A stretch of 64,000 nt of DNA, taken from contig NZ_JAAIVB010000079.1 in NCBI RefSeq assembly GCF_010974945.1, positions 208,681-272,680 of the forward strand. Direction: 5' to 3'. This DNA is from Noviherbaspirillum galbum. GTDB taxonomy: Bacteria; Pseudomonadota; Gammaproteobacteria; Burkholderiales; Burkholderiaceae_D. The position numbers and the translations under genes were made by a program. Below, in pieces: positions 52,631-64,000 of the stretch; within the stretch, counting starts at the first letter, position 1; each line of letters starts with the position of its first letter. The notes under the pieces are model-generated. The model saw only the letters and a program-made list of their open reading frames with translations. It had not been told where the DNA came from and ran no database searches.

Positions 52631-54040
52631 ATGCTGATTCCCATCATTCTTTCCGGCGGCGCCGGTACCCGTCTCTGGCCGGTGTCCCGCGAAGCGCATC
52701 CCAAGCCCTTCATGCGTATCGGCGGCGGCAAGAGCCTGCTCGAGCAAACCCACGAGCGGGCGCTGGCGGTCTCCGACGGCACCACGCCGCTGATCGTCAC
52801 CAACCGCGACTACTACTTCCTGTCGCGCGACGAACTGGCGAACCAGCAGGTCAAGCCGCAATACCTGCTCGAGCCGATGGGGCGCAACACCGCGCCGGCA
52901 ATCGCGCTGGCCGCCATGTGGGCGATGGAGCAGAAGAATGACGCCACCATGCTGGTGCTGCCGGCCGACCACCTCATCAAGGACACGCCGTCCTTCTACA
53001 CCGCCGTTCGGCACGCGGAAGCCCTCGCCAACGACAATTTCATGGTCTTGTTCGGCATCAAGCCCAAGGCGCCCGAGACCGGCTTCGGCTACATCGAGAT
53101 GGGCGACGCGGTGAGCCAGCACGCCCGGGTGGTGAAGCGCTTCGTCGAGAAGCCGGACGCCGCCACCGCCGCCAAGTACCTCGCCACCGGCAACTACGTC
53201 TGGAACAGCGGCATGTTCTGCTTCAAGGCGAGCGCCATCCTGGACGCCTTCGCCACCTACCATCCCGCCCTGCTGGAAGCCGCGCAAGGCGTCTGGAAGA
53301 CCATCAAGGCGGAAGGCGACAAGATCGAACTCAACGCCGGCTTCTCCTCGCTCGAGAACATTTCCATCGACTACGCCGTCATGGAAAAGGCGAAGAACAT
53401 CGCCGTCATTCCCGGCGACTTCGACTGGAGCGACATCGGCGCATGGAGCGCCGTGGCCGACGCCATCCAGGCCGACGAGTCGGGCAACACCAGCAACAAC
53501 TGCCAGAACATCATCATCGACAGCCGCAATACCCACATCGAAGCCAAGGACAGGCTGGTGGCGGCGGTCGGCCTCGACAACCTCCTGATCATCGACACGC
53601 CCGACGCGCTGCTGGTGGCCGACAAGTCCAGGAGCCAGGACGTGAAGCAGGTCGTCAGCCGCCTGAAGGCCAGCGGCCACGACGCCCACAAGATCCACCG
53701 CACCGTGATCCGCCCCTGGGGCAGCTACACCGTGCTGGAGGAAGGCCCCGGCTTCAAGATCAAGCGCATCGCGGTCAAGCCCGGCGCGTCGCTGTCGCTG
53801 CAGATGCACCACCACCGCAGCGAGCACTGGGTGGTCGTCTCGGGCAATGCCGAGGTCGTCAACGGCGAACAGGTCATCGCCCTGGAAGCCAACCAGTCGA
53901 CCTACATCCCCGCCGGCCACAAGCACCGCCTGACCAACACCGGCGCCACCGAGCTGGCGCTGATCGAGGTGCAGTGCGGCGCCTATCTCGGCGAGGACGA
54001 CATCGTCCGCTTCGACGACATCTACGGCAGGGTCGGGTAA
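52631..54040 (+). CDS. manC: Mannose-1-phosphate guanylyltransferase / mannose-6-phosphate isomerase
   Basis: A 469-residue bifunctional type II enzyme that makes GDP-mannose. The N-terminal nucleotidyltransferase has IILSGGAGTRLWPVSREAHP with KPFM, LEPMGRNTAPAIALAAMW, VLPADHLI and EKPDAATAAKYLATGNYVWN; the C-terminal cupin isomerase domain (from about 350) has RPWGSYTVLEEGPGFKIKRI, SLSLQMHHHRSEHWVVVSG and IPAGHKHRLTN. Both active sites look intact. GDP-mannose here feeds gmd and rmd downstream. It follows rmlD after 117 bases and is followed without a gap by the ABC permease. Confidence 0.95.
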   Translation: MLIPIILSGGAGTRLWPVSREAHPKPFMRIGGGKSLLEQTHERALAVSDGTTPLIVTNRDYYFLSRDELANQQVKPQYLLEPMGRNTAPAIALAAMWAMEQKNDATMLVLPADHLIKDTPSFYTAVRHAEALANDNFMVLFGIKPKAPETGFGYIEMGDAVSQHARVVKRFVEKPDAATAAKYLATGNYVWNSGMFCFKASAILDAFATYHPALLEAAQGVWKTIKAEGDKIELNAGFSSLENISIDYAVMEKAKNIAVIPGDFDWSDIGAWSAVADAIQADESGNTSNNCQNIIIDSRNTHIEAKDRLVAAVGLDNLLIIDTPDALLVADKSRSQDVKQVVSRLKASGHDAHKIHRTVIRPWGSYTVLEEGPGFKIKRIAVKPGASLSLQMHHHRSEHWVVVSGNAEVVNGEQVIALEANQSTYIPAGHKHRLTNTGATELALIEVQCGAYLGEDDIVRFDDIYGRVG

Positions 54041-54838
54041 ATGGCGGTTGGCATCGTTCGTTCGATCTGGACTTACCGCGGTTTCATCTCCGGCAGCGTG
54101 AAGCGCGATTTCCAGACGCGCTACCGGAATTCTCTCCTCGGCGCGGCCTGGACCATCCTCAATCCCCTGGCCATGATCGTGGTCTACACGGTCATCTTCG
54201 CGGAAGTGATGAAAGCCAGGCTTCCGGGAGTGGACGGCCGCTTCGCCTACAGCATCTTCCTCTGCGCCGGCACGCTGACCTGGGGCCTGTTCGCCGAGAT
54301 CGTCGGCCGCGCGCAGAACGTGTTCATCGAGCAGGCGAACCTGATCAAGAAGATCAACTTCCCGCGCATCTGCCTGCCGGTCATCGTGGTGGTCAACGCC
54401 GGCATCAACTTCGGCATCATCTTCGGCCTGTTCGTACTCTTCCTGCTGTTTTCCGGAAGCTTCCCGGGAATCGGCTTCCTCGGCATCTTCCCGGTGCTGG
54501 CGATCCAGGTCCTGTTCGCCATCGGGCTGGGCATGTCGGTCGGCGTGCTGAACGTGTTCTTCCGCGACGTCGGGCAACTGTTTGCCGTGCTGCTGCAATT
54601 CTGGTTCTGGTTCACGCCCGTGGTCTACCCGCGCACGATCCTGCCCCAGTGGGTACAGAAATACATCGACATGAACCCCATGACGCCGCTCATCGGCGCC
54701 TACCAGGAGGTGCTGGTGCATGGCCGCTGGCCCGACTGGAACAGCCTGCTGCTGCCCGCCGGCCTGGCCCTGGCCCTCTGTTTCCTGGGACTGCGCCTGT
54801 TCCGCAAACGGGTAGGGGAAATGGTTGACGAGTTGTAA
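54041..54838 (+). CDS. wzm: ABC-2 type polysaccharide export permease (Wzm-like)
   Basis: A 265-residue inner-membrane permease of the Wzm/TagG family. Features include the N-terminal cytoplasmic motif FQTRYRNSLLGAAWTILNPL, six predicted membrane segments, FWFWFTPVVYPRTILPQWVQ and the C-terminal NPMTPLIGAYQEVL segment, all typical of O-antigen exporters. It starts one base after the manC stop. Wzm needs an ATPase, Wzt, usually the next gene; here the next 350 bases hold no gene and gmd follows. No Walker motifs of an ABC ATPase occur elsewhere in the window, so the partner must be encoded outside or has been lost. Confidence 0.9.
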   Translation: MAVGIVRSIWTYRGFISGSVKRDFQTRYRNSLLGAAWTILNPLAMIVVYTVIFAEVMKARLPGVDGRFAYSIFLCAGTLTWGLFAEIVGRAQNVFIEQANLIKKINFPRICLPVIVVVNAGINFGIIFGLFVLFLLFSGSFPGIGFLGIFPVLAIQVLFAIGLGMSVGVLNVFFRDVGQLFAVLLQFWFWFTPVVYPRTILPQWVQKYIDMNPMTPLIGAYQEVLVHGRWPDWNSLLLPAGLALALCFLGLRLFRKRVGEMVDEL

Positions 54839-57158
<2,320 letters not shown>

Positions 57159-57159
<1 letters not shown>

Positions 57160-58409
57160 TGCTGCCGCACGCCCGGTCGAGCCTGGAATCGCTCGGCGGC
57201 ACCGCCGCCCCCGAGCGCGCCGACCAGGCAAGCGTTTCCGTGGGAGACGACTTGGCGGAAAAGCTCGCCAGCTTGCGGCTGGGCATCAATGCCGTGCCCA
57301 TCCTCACTCCCATGGCCGGCGTAGGGCAATACACCTGGCACCTGGTCGACCAGCTGCGGCAGCTCCTGCCCCAGCAACCCTGGCTGTTCTATGGCTCCGC
57401 CTGGGACAAGGCGGTGCGCGCGCCCGCGCCGGCCGGCGTGCGCGGCATCAACAGCGCGATCAAGCGCATCCTGCCGCGTCCCGACGCGCTCATCCGCGCC
57501 ATGCGCCAGAACCGGTTTTCCAAGGGTGCGGCGGAACACCGCCTCAACTTCTATCACGAGCCGGCCTTCATGGCCTTCCGCTTCGCCGGCCCCACCGTGG
57601 TCACGGTGCATGACATTTCCTGGGTCCGCTATCCCCAGACCCATCCCGCCGCCCGCGTCCGCGAAATGAACCGCATCATGCCCGGCGTGGTGCGCGACGC
57701 GGCGCACATCGTGGTCGATTCCGAGTTCGTCCGGCGCGAGGTGATGGAGCACTACGGCGTGCCCGAGGACCGCATCAGCACCGTGCTGCTCGGCGTCGCC
57801 CCGGAATTCCGCCCCATCGGCATGGACGCCGCGCGCCCGGTGCTGTCGGGCTTTAACCTTCGCCACGGCGAATACCTGCTGGCGGTGGGCACCCTCGAGC
57901 CGCGCAAGAACCTCGCCAGCGTGCTGGCGGCGTATTCCCGCCTGCCCGGCGCGCTGCGCGCGCGCTTTCCGCTGGTCGTGACCGGCATGAACGGCTGGGG
58001 CATGGAATCGCTGTCCGCCAGCCTGCGCCAGATGGTGGACCGCGGCGAGGTCAGGCTGACCGGCTACGTGCCGCAGGCCAACCTGCCCGCGCTCTACAGC
58101 GGCGCGCGCGCCTTCGTCTATCCCTCGCTCTATGAAGGGTTCGGCCTGCCGCCGCTGGAAGCCATGGCCTGCGGCACGCCGGTCATCGCGTCCAACCGCG
58201 CCTCGCTCCCGGAAGTGGTGGGCGATGCCGGCATCCTCGTCGAGCCGCTGGACGACGTGGCGATCGCCGGCCACCTCCAAAGCCTCATCGAGGACCACGC
58301 CGCCCACGACCGCTGCCGCACCCTCGGCCAGCAGCGCGCCCGCATGTTCACCTGGCGGCAATTCGCGCTCGACACCCTGGGGGTGTACCGCCGCGTGCTG
58401 TTCGGCTAG
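57159..58409 (+). CDS. GT4-family glycosyltransferase
   Basis: A 416-residue GT-B glycosyltransferase of the type common in mannose/rhamnose polymer synthesis. After an unusual N-terminal extension of about 40 residues comes [20 protein letters not shown], then [16 protein letters not shown]; the C-terminal domain has [20 protein letters not shown] and the EX7E sugar-nucleotide motif in [20 protein letters not shown], followed by [18 protein letters not shown]4 enzymes of this kind are commonly mannosyl- or rhamnosyltransferases, retaining. Acceptor and donor cannot be read from sequence. Its ATG shares one base with the rmd stop (TGATG), tying it to GDP-sugar supply. Confidence 0.85.
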
Positions 58410-58439
58410 TTCGCCGCGCCACAGGAAGGCCAAGCACCC

Positions 58440-59294
58440 ATGCGGATCAGTTGCTCCGTCGTCAGTTATCACAATCCGCCCGACCAGCTCGGGCTGGCCC
58501 TGCGCAGCGTGGCGGCCAGCCATGCCGCCGTCGATCTCTGGCTGGTGGACAATTCCCGCGATACCGCGCTTGAGTCCGTGGCGCGCGAGGCCGGTGCCCG
58601 CTATCTTCACCTGCCCGCCAATCCCGGCTTCGGCGCCGCGCACAACCTTGCCATCCGGCAGGCGCTGGAGAGCGGTTCCGACTACCACCTCGTGATGAAC
58701 CCGGACGTCTGGTTCGGCCCGGAGGTCATCCCGGCGATGACCGCCTACCTCGACGCGCATCCCGACATCGGCCTCCTGATGCCGGACATCCGCTATCCCG
58801 ACGGCAGCCGGCAGCACCTCTGCAAGCTGCTGCCCAATCCCGCCGACCTGATCGTGCGCCGCTTCCTGCCCGGGCTGTACCGGCTGTCGGGCCGCCTGGC
58901 GCGCTACGAGCTGCACGACAGCGGCTACGACCGTGTCATGGACGTGCCGGCGCTCTCCGGCTGCTTCATGCTGCTGCGGGCGTCGGTACTGCGCCGGATC
59001 GGCGGCTTTGACGAACGCTTTTTCCTCTACATGGAAGACGTCGACCTGTCGCGGCGGGTCGGCGAGGTCGCGCGCACGGTGTATTACCCGCTCGTTTCCA
59101 TCACGCATGGCTACCAGAAGGGGTCATACAAGAACGCCACGCTGCTGTCGCATCACATCCGGTCGGCATTGCGCTATTTCGGCAAGTGGGGCTGGCTGGC
59201 CGATGCCCGTCGTCGGCGCGTCAACCGCCTCGCGCTGGCCGCGCTGGAGCGTCCGCGCGATGCCGTGCCCGCCATGGATCGTCCCGAAAAATGA
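58440..59294 (+). CDS. GT2-family glycosyltransferase (rhamnosyltransferase-like)
   Basis: A 284-residue inverting GT-A glycosyltransferase. The N-terminus ISCSVVSYHNPPDQLGLALR is the nucleotide-binding strand, with VDLWLVDNSRDTALESVA and NPGFGAAHNLAIRQAL following, and the metal-binding motif as MNPDVWFGPEVI. SGCFMLLRASVLRRIGGFDE and FFLYMEDVDLSRRV complete the catalytic region, a pattern seen in rhamnosyltransferases such as WbbL. dTDP-L-rhamnose from the rml genes is a plausible donor, which is an inference. It ends in an ATGA overlap with the next transferase and follows the first after 30 bases. Confidence 0.86.
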   Translation: MRISCSVVSYHNPPDQLGLALRSVAASHAAVDLWLVDNSRDTALESVAREAGARYLHLPANPGFGAAHNLAIRQALESGSDYHLVMNPDVWFGPEVIPAMTAYLDAHPDIGLLMPDIRYPDGSRQHLCKLLPNPADLIVRRFLPGLYRLSGRLARYELHDSGYDRVMDVPALSGCFMLLRASVLRRIGGFDERFFLYMEDVDLSRRVGEVARTVYYPLVSITHGYQKGSYKNATLLSHHIRSALRYFGKWGWLADARRRRVNRLALAALERPRDAVPAMDRPEK

Positions 59295-60439
59295 GGCGCA
59301 TCCTTCTCGACCTCACCCAGCTGCCGCTCGAGCGCACCGGCGTGGGCATCTATGCCGTCAACTACGTGCATTGCCTTCAGTCGCTGGCCGAGCACGGCGA
59401 GATGCATTTCCTGGTGCTCGACGACGACAAGGAACTGCTCGCCAGCGCGCGCGCCGTGCCGGGCGCCAGCGTCATCGCCCTGAATGCCCGCCTGTTCCGG
59501 CGTTTCGCTTTCCGGGTGCTGCTGGAACAGGTGCTCATTCCGATGATCGCCATCTCCCGGCGCATGGATGCGGTGCATTCCCTGCACTACAGCTTTCCGC
59601 TGCTATCCTTCGGCCGCTTCCGGCGCATCGTCACGGTCTGCGACATGTCCTTCTTCCTGTTCCCGGAACTGCACGTGCCGGTGAAGCGGGTGTTCTTCCA
59701 GTTCTTCATCCGGCGCCTCGCCAGGGCCGACGGCCTGCTGTTCATTTCCGAATCCACCCAGCGCGACTTCGAGGCCCGCTTTCCCCGGCCCGGTCCCCGC
59801 AAGGCGGTGATCCATCTCGGCGCCGATCTCCGCCGCCTCGCGCAGGCGCCCGATCCGGCGGTGCTTGATGCCCTGCGCCGCAAGTTCGATCTCGACGACT
59901 ACGTGCTCTACGTCGGCACCGTCGAGCCGCGTAAGAACCTGATCGGCCTGATCCAGGCCTTCGAACAGGTCGCCGAACGCCATCCCGGACTCAAGCTGGT
60001 CATCGCCGGCAAGCTCGGCTGGGACTATGACGACGTGCTCGACGCGGCGAAGCGCTCGCCGGTCCGCGACCGCATCGTCATGACGGGCTACCTGAGCGAA
60101 ACCGAGAAGCATGCGCTGATCAAGGCGGCCAGGCTGTTCGTGTACGTCTCGTTCTACGAAGGCTTCGGCCTGCCGGTGCTGGAAGGCATGGCCGCTGGCG
60201 TCGCCACCATCACGAGCAACCTGTCCTCCATGCCGGAGGTGGCCGGGGACGCGGCGCCCACCGTCGATCCGCGCGAACCGGCGCAGATCGCGGCCGCCAT
60301 GGAGCGCCTGCTGTCGGACGACGGCGAGCGCCAGGACGTGGCCAGCCGCGGGCTGGCGCAAAGCCGCCGCTTCACCTGGGAAAACCTGACGCACCGTTCG
60401 CTGGGCTTTTACCGCCAGGTGATCGCCGCGCGGCGCTGA
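59291..60439 (+). CDS. GT4-family glycosyltransferase
   Basis: A second GT-B transferase, 382 residues. It begins LLDLTQLPLERTGVGIYAVN, the GT4 acceptor-loop region, and has VTVCDMSFFLFPELHVPVKR, FISESTQRDFEARFP, VGTVEPRKNLIGLIQAFEQV and the EX7E motif in YEGFGLPVLEGMAAGVATIT, then LSSMPEVAGDAAPTVDP. This resembles the WbpY/WbpZ-type transferases that build mannan and D-rhamnan chains. Overlap with the preceding GT2 (ATGA) means both are translated together. Donor specificity is inferred only from context (GDP-D-rhamnose or GDP-mannose). The earlier in-frame start inside the GT2 gene is not used. Confidence 0.85.
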   Translation: MRRILLDLTQLPLERTGVGIYAVNYVHCLQSLAEHGEMHFLVLDDDKELLASARAVPGASVIALNARLFRRFAFRVLLEQVLIPMIAISRRMDAVHSLHYSFPLLSFGRFRRIVTVCDMSFFLFPELHVPVKRVFFQFFIRRLARADGLLFISESTQRDFEARFPRPGPRKAVIHLGADLRRLAQAPDPAVLDALRRKFDLDDYVLYVGTVEPRKNLIGLIQAFEQVAERHPGLKLVIAGKLGWDYDDVLDAAKRSPVRDRIVMTGYLSETEKHALIKAARLFVYVSFYEGFGLPVLEGMAAGVATITSNLSSMPEVAGDAAPTVDPREPAQIAAAMERLLSDDGERQDVASRGLAQSRRFTWENLTHRSLGFYRQVIAARR

Positions 60440-60446
60440 TCCGGCC

Positions 60447-61934
60447 ATGCATACGGCGCGCTTCTTCCTGTTCAACCTGCTGGGACACGGCCTGCCGCTG
60501 CTGGTGGCGCTGGTCTCGGTGCCGGTGGTCGCGCACCATGCCGGCGTCGAGCGCCTCGGCGCGCTGGGCGTGGTGTGGGCGCTGGTGGGCTTTGCGAGTT
60601 TCCTCGACTTCGGCCTGGGCCGGGTCGTGACCCGGCGCGTCGCCAGCACTCCGGACCGAGCCGGCCGCGACGCCGAGCTTGCGCTGTTGCGCGGCTTCTT
60701 CCGCCGCCAGGCCATCCCCGCCCTGGCGGTGCTGGGCCTGCTCCTGCTGGCGGGCGGGCACGCCGTCTCCGGCCTGTTTCCGATGGACGCCTTGGGGCGC
60801 GAGCTGCAGGACGGCTGGCCCTGGATCGCGGCGGGCGTGCCCGTCACCCTGGCCACCAACTGGCTGCGCGGCATCCTCGAAGGCCTGCACCGCTTCGCGC
60901 GCGTAAACGTGCTGCGCGCGGCCTTCGGCGGGCTGAACTATGCCGCGCCCGCACTGGCGTCGCTGGCATGGCCGCGCCTGGACGCCATGATCGCCGGCAT
61001 CGTCGCCGGCCGGGTCGCCGGCCTGCTGGCCCATGCCTGGGTCTGCTGGCGCGCGGAGCCGGGGATCCTCGCCGGTCCCCCGGCATCCGGCGCCATCGGC
61101 GTGCGTTCCTTCTTCCAGGAAGGCGGCTGGATCACCGTTTCCAACGTGGTCGGCCCGCTGATGGTGTATTCCGACCGATTCGTGCTGGGCATGATGCTGC
61201 CTCCGCGCGCCGTCGCCTGGTACGTCACCGGGCAGGAAATCATGCTGCGCACCCTGGTCATCCCCGGCGCGCTGTCGGGCGTGCTCTTTCCCCAGTTCGC
61301 CGGCGACGCCGAGAGGAAGAGACCGGGCGGCCAGCCCTTGCGCGCGGTCTACCAGCGCGGCCTGCGGGTTGCCGCGGCCCTGATGCTGCCGCTCTGCGTC
61401 CTGGCCGCGATCGGCTCCTACGACGGCCTGCGCTGGTGGCTGGGCGACGAGTTCGCCCTGCATGCCTACCAGGTGGTCGACATCGTGGCCATCGGCATCT
61501 ATGCCAACGCGCTCTCCCATCTGCCGCTCGCCTGGCTGCAGGCGACCGGGCATGCTTCCCGCGCCGCCAAGGCCCAGCTCCTCGAGTTGCCGGCCTATGC
61601 GCTGGGGCTGGCGTTCGCGGTACGCCACTGGGGCATCGAGGGCGTGGCGGCGGTCTGGGCCTGGCGGGTCGGCGTCGATTGCCTCGTCCTGCTGCTGCTG
61701 GCCGGCGCGGACGCGGTGCGAACGAGCTTCCTGCCGCTGCTGGCCGGGCTCGCGCTGGTGGCGCTGGCCGGCCTCGCGAGCGGACCCCAACACCAGCCGG
61801 CCTGGCGCCTGGGCGCGGCGCTGCTCATGACCGGCCTGGCGCTGGGCTGGGCCTGGGCAGGCCTGCTGAACGGCGCCGACCGGCAGAAATTCCAGCGCCT
61901 CGTGAGCACCGTCCGGCTGCGCCCGCGGCCCTGA
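60447..61934 (+). CDS. wzx: Wzx-type oligosaccharide flippase
   Basis: A 495-residue integral membrane protein of the MOP superfamily (polysaccharide biosynthesis, Wzx/RfbX). It has 12 or so hydrophobic segments and begins with LFNLLGHGLPLLVALVSVPV, a typical N-terminal helix, followed by FLDFGLGRVVTRRVAST. The central region has SFFQEGGWITVSNVVGPLMV and SDRFVLGMMLPPRAVAWYVT. Such proteins flip lipid-linked repeat units across the inner membrane for Wzy-dependent polymerisation. No Wzy polymerase is visible in this window. The start ATG follows the previous stop by seven bases. Its coexistence with an ABC permease in one locus is unusual. Confidence 0.83.
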   Translation: MHTARFFLFNLLGHGLPLLVALVSVPVVAHHAGVERLGALGVVWALVGFASFLDFGLGRVVTRRVASTPDRAGRDAELALLRGFFRRQAIPALAVLGLLLLAGGHAVSGLFPMDALGRELQDGWPWIAAGVPVTLATNWLRGILEGLHRFARVNVLRAAFGGLNYAAPALASLAWPRLDAMIAGIVAGRVAGLLAHAWVCWRAEPGILAGPPASGAIGVRSFFQEGGWITVSNVVGPLMVYSDRFVLGMMLPPRAVAWYVTGQEIMLRTLVIPGALSGVLFPQFAGDAERKRPGGQPLRAVYQRGLRVAAALMLPLCVLAAIGSYDGLRWWLGDEFALHAYQVVDIVAIGIYANALSHLPLAWLQATGHASRAAKAQLLELPAYALGLAFAVRHWGIEGVAAVWAWRVGVDCLVLLLLAGADAVRTSFLPLLAGLALVALAGLASGPQHQPAWRLGAALLMTGLALGWAWAGLLNGADRQKFQRLVSTVRLRPRP

Positions 61935-62081
61935 ACGCGCGTCCGGCGGCACGTCCGGGGCGGTTAAAAGTTATGTAAAAATTCACGGGCCTGGCAATAA
62001 ACCGATGCGCATCCCTTACACTGTCGACTTCATTCCGGACTTGATCCATTCTTCGCGAAACCGGGTCCCCACCGCTCATCT

Positions 62082-63176
62082 ATGTCGTCCTTCCTGATCA
62101 GCTTCATCGCCTCCGCCCTGCTCACGCTGTTCATCATCAAGCGGGCACACCGGCATGAGGCCGCGCTCGACACCGACCTGACCGGCGTGCAGAAAGTGCA
62201 CCATGAGGCGGTGCCGCGGATCGGCGGCGTCGGCATCTACCTGGCGGTGTTCCTGACCTGCATGGTGGCGATGGTGCGCACGCCCATCCTCGGGCGCGCC
62301 ATCCTCATCCTGCTGCTCTGTTCCTTCGTCGCCTTCGGCGGCGGCATCGTGGAAGACTTCACCAAGCGGGTCAGTCCGGCGCGCCGCCTGGCGCTGACCA
62401 TGTGCGCCGCCGTGCTCGGCTATTTCCTGCTCGATGCCCGCATCGAACGCATCGACTGGCTCTCCTCGAGCTGGCTGCTGTCCACTGCCTGGCTTGCCTT
62501 GCCGCTCACGGTGCTGGCGGTGGCCGGCATCGCCAATGCCATCAACATCATCGACGGCTTCAACGGGCTGGCGACCGTGGTCACGATTTCCATGCTGCTG
62601 TCGCTGGGCTACGTGGCATGGCAGGTGGACGATACCTTCGTGCTGGTGGCCGCCGTCATCGTCGCCGGCGCGGCGGCCGGCTTCCTGATCTGGAACTATC
62701 CGGCTGGCATGATCTTCCTCGGGGATGGCGGCGCCTATTTCCTTGGCTTCATGCTGGGCGAGCTGTCCATCATGCTGGTCATGCGCAATCCGGAAGTGTC
62801 GACCTGGTATGCCGCGCTGCTGCTGATCTACCCGGTGTTCGAGACCCTGTTTTCCGCTTACCGCCGCCTGTTCGTGCGTGGCAAGTCGCCCAGCATGCCC
62901 GACGGCATCCATCTCCACAGCCTGATCTTCCGACGGATCGTGGTATGGGCGGTCGGCCGGCGCGACGCCCGGGCCTTGCTCATGCGCAATGCACTGACCT
63001 CTCCCTACCTCTGGATGTTTTCGCTGATGGCGGTCGTGCCGGCCACGCTGTTCTGGCAGCACAGCGGCATCCTCATGGCATTCTGCGTGCTTTTCGTCGC
63101 CAGTTACCTGTGGTTGTACCTGCGCATCGTGCGCTTCAGGGCGCCGCGCTGGATGATTTTCGGAAAGAAGAAATAG
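62082..63176 (+). CDS. WecA-type polyprenyl-phosphate sugar-1-phosphate transferase
   Basis: A 364-residue membrane enzyme of the MraY/WecA family that starts polysaccharide synthesis by moving a HexNAc-1-phosphate to undecaprenyl phosphate. It has about ten hydrophobic segments. Visible motifs: KVHHEAVPRIGGVGIYLAVF (the first loop), the NAINIIDGFNGLATV motif carrying the catalytic Asp residues, the FLGDGGAYFLGF motif and the PDGIHLHSLIFRR loop, which in most WecA reads HIHH. This resembles WbpL, the initiator for A-band and O-antigen chains in Pseudomonas. A 147-base gap precedes it; it probably has its own promoter. The sugar cannot be specified. Confidence 0.9.
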   Translation: MSSFLISFIASALLTLFIIKRAHRHEAALDTDLTGVQKVHHEAVPRIGGVGIYLAVFLTCMVAMVRTPILGRAILILLLCSFVAFGGGIVEDFTKRVSPARRLALTMCAAVLGYFLLDARIERIDWLSSSWLLSTAWLALPLTVLAVAGIANAINIIDGFNGLATVVTISMLLSLGYVAWQVDDTFVLVAAVIVAGAAAGFLIWNYPAGMIFLGDGGAYFLGFMLGELSIMLVMRNPEVSTWYAALLLIYPVFETLFSAYRRLFVRGKSPSMPDGIHLHSLIFRRIVVWAVGRRDARALLMRNALTSPYLWMFSLMAVVPATLFWQHSGILMAFCVLFVASYLWLYLRIVRFRAPRWMIFGKKK

Positions 63177-63249
63177 GCAGGCCACCGCGCTTTGCGCTTT
63201 TGCGGAATACGGCTTAAGCTTCCGGGTTTTTCCTCGTCAGAATAACAAC

Positions 63250-64000
63250 ATGTCCACACTCTCCCAAAGCATCTTCAAGGCCTACGACATCCGCGGCATC
63301 ATCGGCAAGACGCTCGACGCCTCGGTGGCGCGGCGCATCGGCCAAGCCTTCGGCGCCGCCGCCCTGGCCAAGGGCGAGCGCACCGTCGTCATCGGCCGCG
63401 ACGGCCGCCTCTCCGGACCCGAGCTCGCCGCCGCCCTGGCCGCCGGCCTGCAGAGCACCGGCCTGGACGTCATCGACCTCGGCCTGGTGGCCACCCCCAT
63501 GCTCTACTTCGCCACCGCCACCCTCGGCGCGCCCTCCGGCATCATGGTCACCGGCAGCCACAACCCGCCCGACTACAACGGCTTCAAGATGGTGCTGGCC
63601 GGCGAAGCCATCCACGGCGACACCATCCAGGCGCTCTACCACGCCATCGTCAAGGACCACTTCCCCCAAGGCCAGGGCAACTACCGCACCCACGACATCA
63701 CCGCCGCCTACATCGAGCGCATCGCCGGCGACGTCAAGCTCGCCCGCCCGATGAAGATCGCCGTCGACTGCGGCAACGGCGTGGCCGGCGCCTTCGCCCC
63801 GGCGCTGTACCGCGCCATGGGCTGCGAGGTCACCGAACTGTTCTGCGAGGTCGACGGCACCTTCCCCAACCATCATCCCGACCCGGCCCACCCGGAAAAC
63901 CTGCAGGACCTCATCGCCTGCCTGCGCGACACCGACGCCGAGCTCGGCCTGGCCTTCGACGGCGACGGCGACCGGCTGGGGGTGGTGACCAAGGACGGGC
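63250..64000 (+). CDS. manB: Phosphomannomutase/phosphoglucomutase (3' truncated by the window)
   Basis: The gene runs off the window end after 250 codons. The protein starts LSQSIFKAYDIRGIIGKTLD, has VVIGRDGRLSGPELAAALAAG, the phosphoserine loop MVTGSHNPPDYNGFKM (Ser in TGSHNP) and, near the end, the metal-binding LAFDGDGDRLGVVT. This is the AlgC/ManB family, about 460 residues in full, which converts mannose-6-P to mannose-1-P or glucose-6-P to glucose-1-P. It would supply manC (GDP-mannose) and rmlA (dTDP-glucose) in this locus. The start ATG matches the family; the ribosome site is weak. The C-terminal domain lies outside. Confidence 0.92.
   Translation, partial: MSTLSQSIFKAYDIRGIIGKTLDASVARRIGQAFGAAALAKGERTVVIGRDGRLSGPELAAALAAGLQSTGLDVIDLGLVATPMLYFATATLGAPSGIMVTGSHNPPDYNGFKMVLAGEAIHGDTIQALYHAIVKDHFPQGQGNYRTHDITAAYIERIAGDVKLARPMKIAVDCGNGVAGAFAPALYRAMGCEVTELFCEVDGTFPNHHPDPAHPENLQDLIACLRDTDAELGLAFDGDGDRLGVVTKDG

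Overview
The window is about 64 kb of GC-rich, densely coding chromosome. Its gene content (aroQ-accB-accC-prmA, mpl-yqiA-ubiC-rnb, ruvX-pyrR-pyrB-pyrX, a pilGHIJ-chpA cluster, an AlgP-like lysine/alanine histone mimic and class Ia nrdAB with two ATP cones) fits a betaproteobacterium of the Burkholderiales, most likely Oxalobacteraceae (Herbaspirillum/Noviherbaspirillum-like). The assignment comes from gene content, not from a database match. No phage, transposase, CRISPR array, rRNA or tRNA was found.

Layout. 1-2360: the end of a sensor kinase and its sigma-54 activator (PilS-PilR type). 2507-3124: ampD. 3162-7733: nrdA-nrdB, with a tandem NrdR operator over a promoter, a long leader and a perfect hairpin between the genes. 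7734-8385: non-coding, with a candidate small RNA. 8386-9989: histone-like gene, yggT and a DUF167 gene. 10002-17507, mostly minus strand: glycine-zipper lipoprotein, PfkB-family kinase, zinc-ribbon membrane protein, prmA, accC, accB, aroQ, a TlpA-type thioredoxin and an unidentified protein. 17638-25342: tightly coupled mpl-yqiA-ubiC-rnb, then tonB-like, aroE, mtgA and a small membrane protein. 25667-26632: corA. 26633-27524: a repeat-only island. 27525-29919: hemL, thiD, rubredoxin. 30035-40393: the twitching chemosensory operon pilG-pilH-pilI-pilJ-chpA. 40394-40801: a second copy of the repeat. 40802-48838: photolyase, yqgE, ruvX-pyrR-pyrB-pyrX-plsC, a KirBac-type channel and apaH. 49121-64000: a surface polysaccharide locus.

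How the genes work together. The polysaccharide locus encodes a complete dTDP-L-rhamnose pathway (rmlB-A-C-D) and most of a GDP-D-rhamnose pathway (manC, gmd, rmd, and a phosphomannomutase at the window end). It adds three glycosyltransferases, a WecA-type initiating transferase, a Wzx-type flippase and a Wzm-type ABC permease. No ATPase partner for the permease is present. The type IV pilus genes PilSR and PilGHIJ-ChpA lie about 28 kb apart and would control pilin transcription and twitching respectively. The pyr genes encode an ATCase catalytic chain followed by a dihydroorotase-like protein that lacks the HxH metal motif, so it is probably structural.

Most of the window is ordinary core genome. 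The least explained signals are a ~250-bp dispersed non-coding element (two copies, opposite orientation), the nested inverted repeats around one copy, the three-hairpin RNA candidate downstream of nrdB, and the incomplete ABC exporter in the polysaccharide cluster. I did not find convincing evidence for a wholly new multi-gene system.
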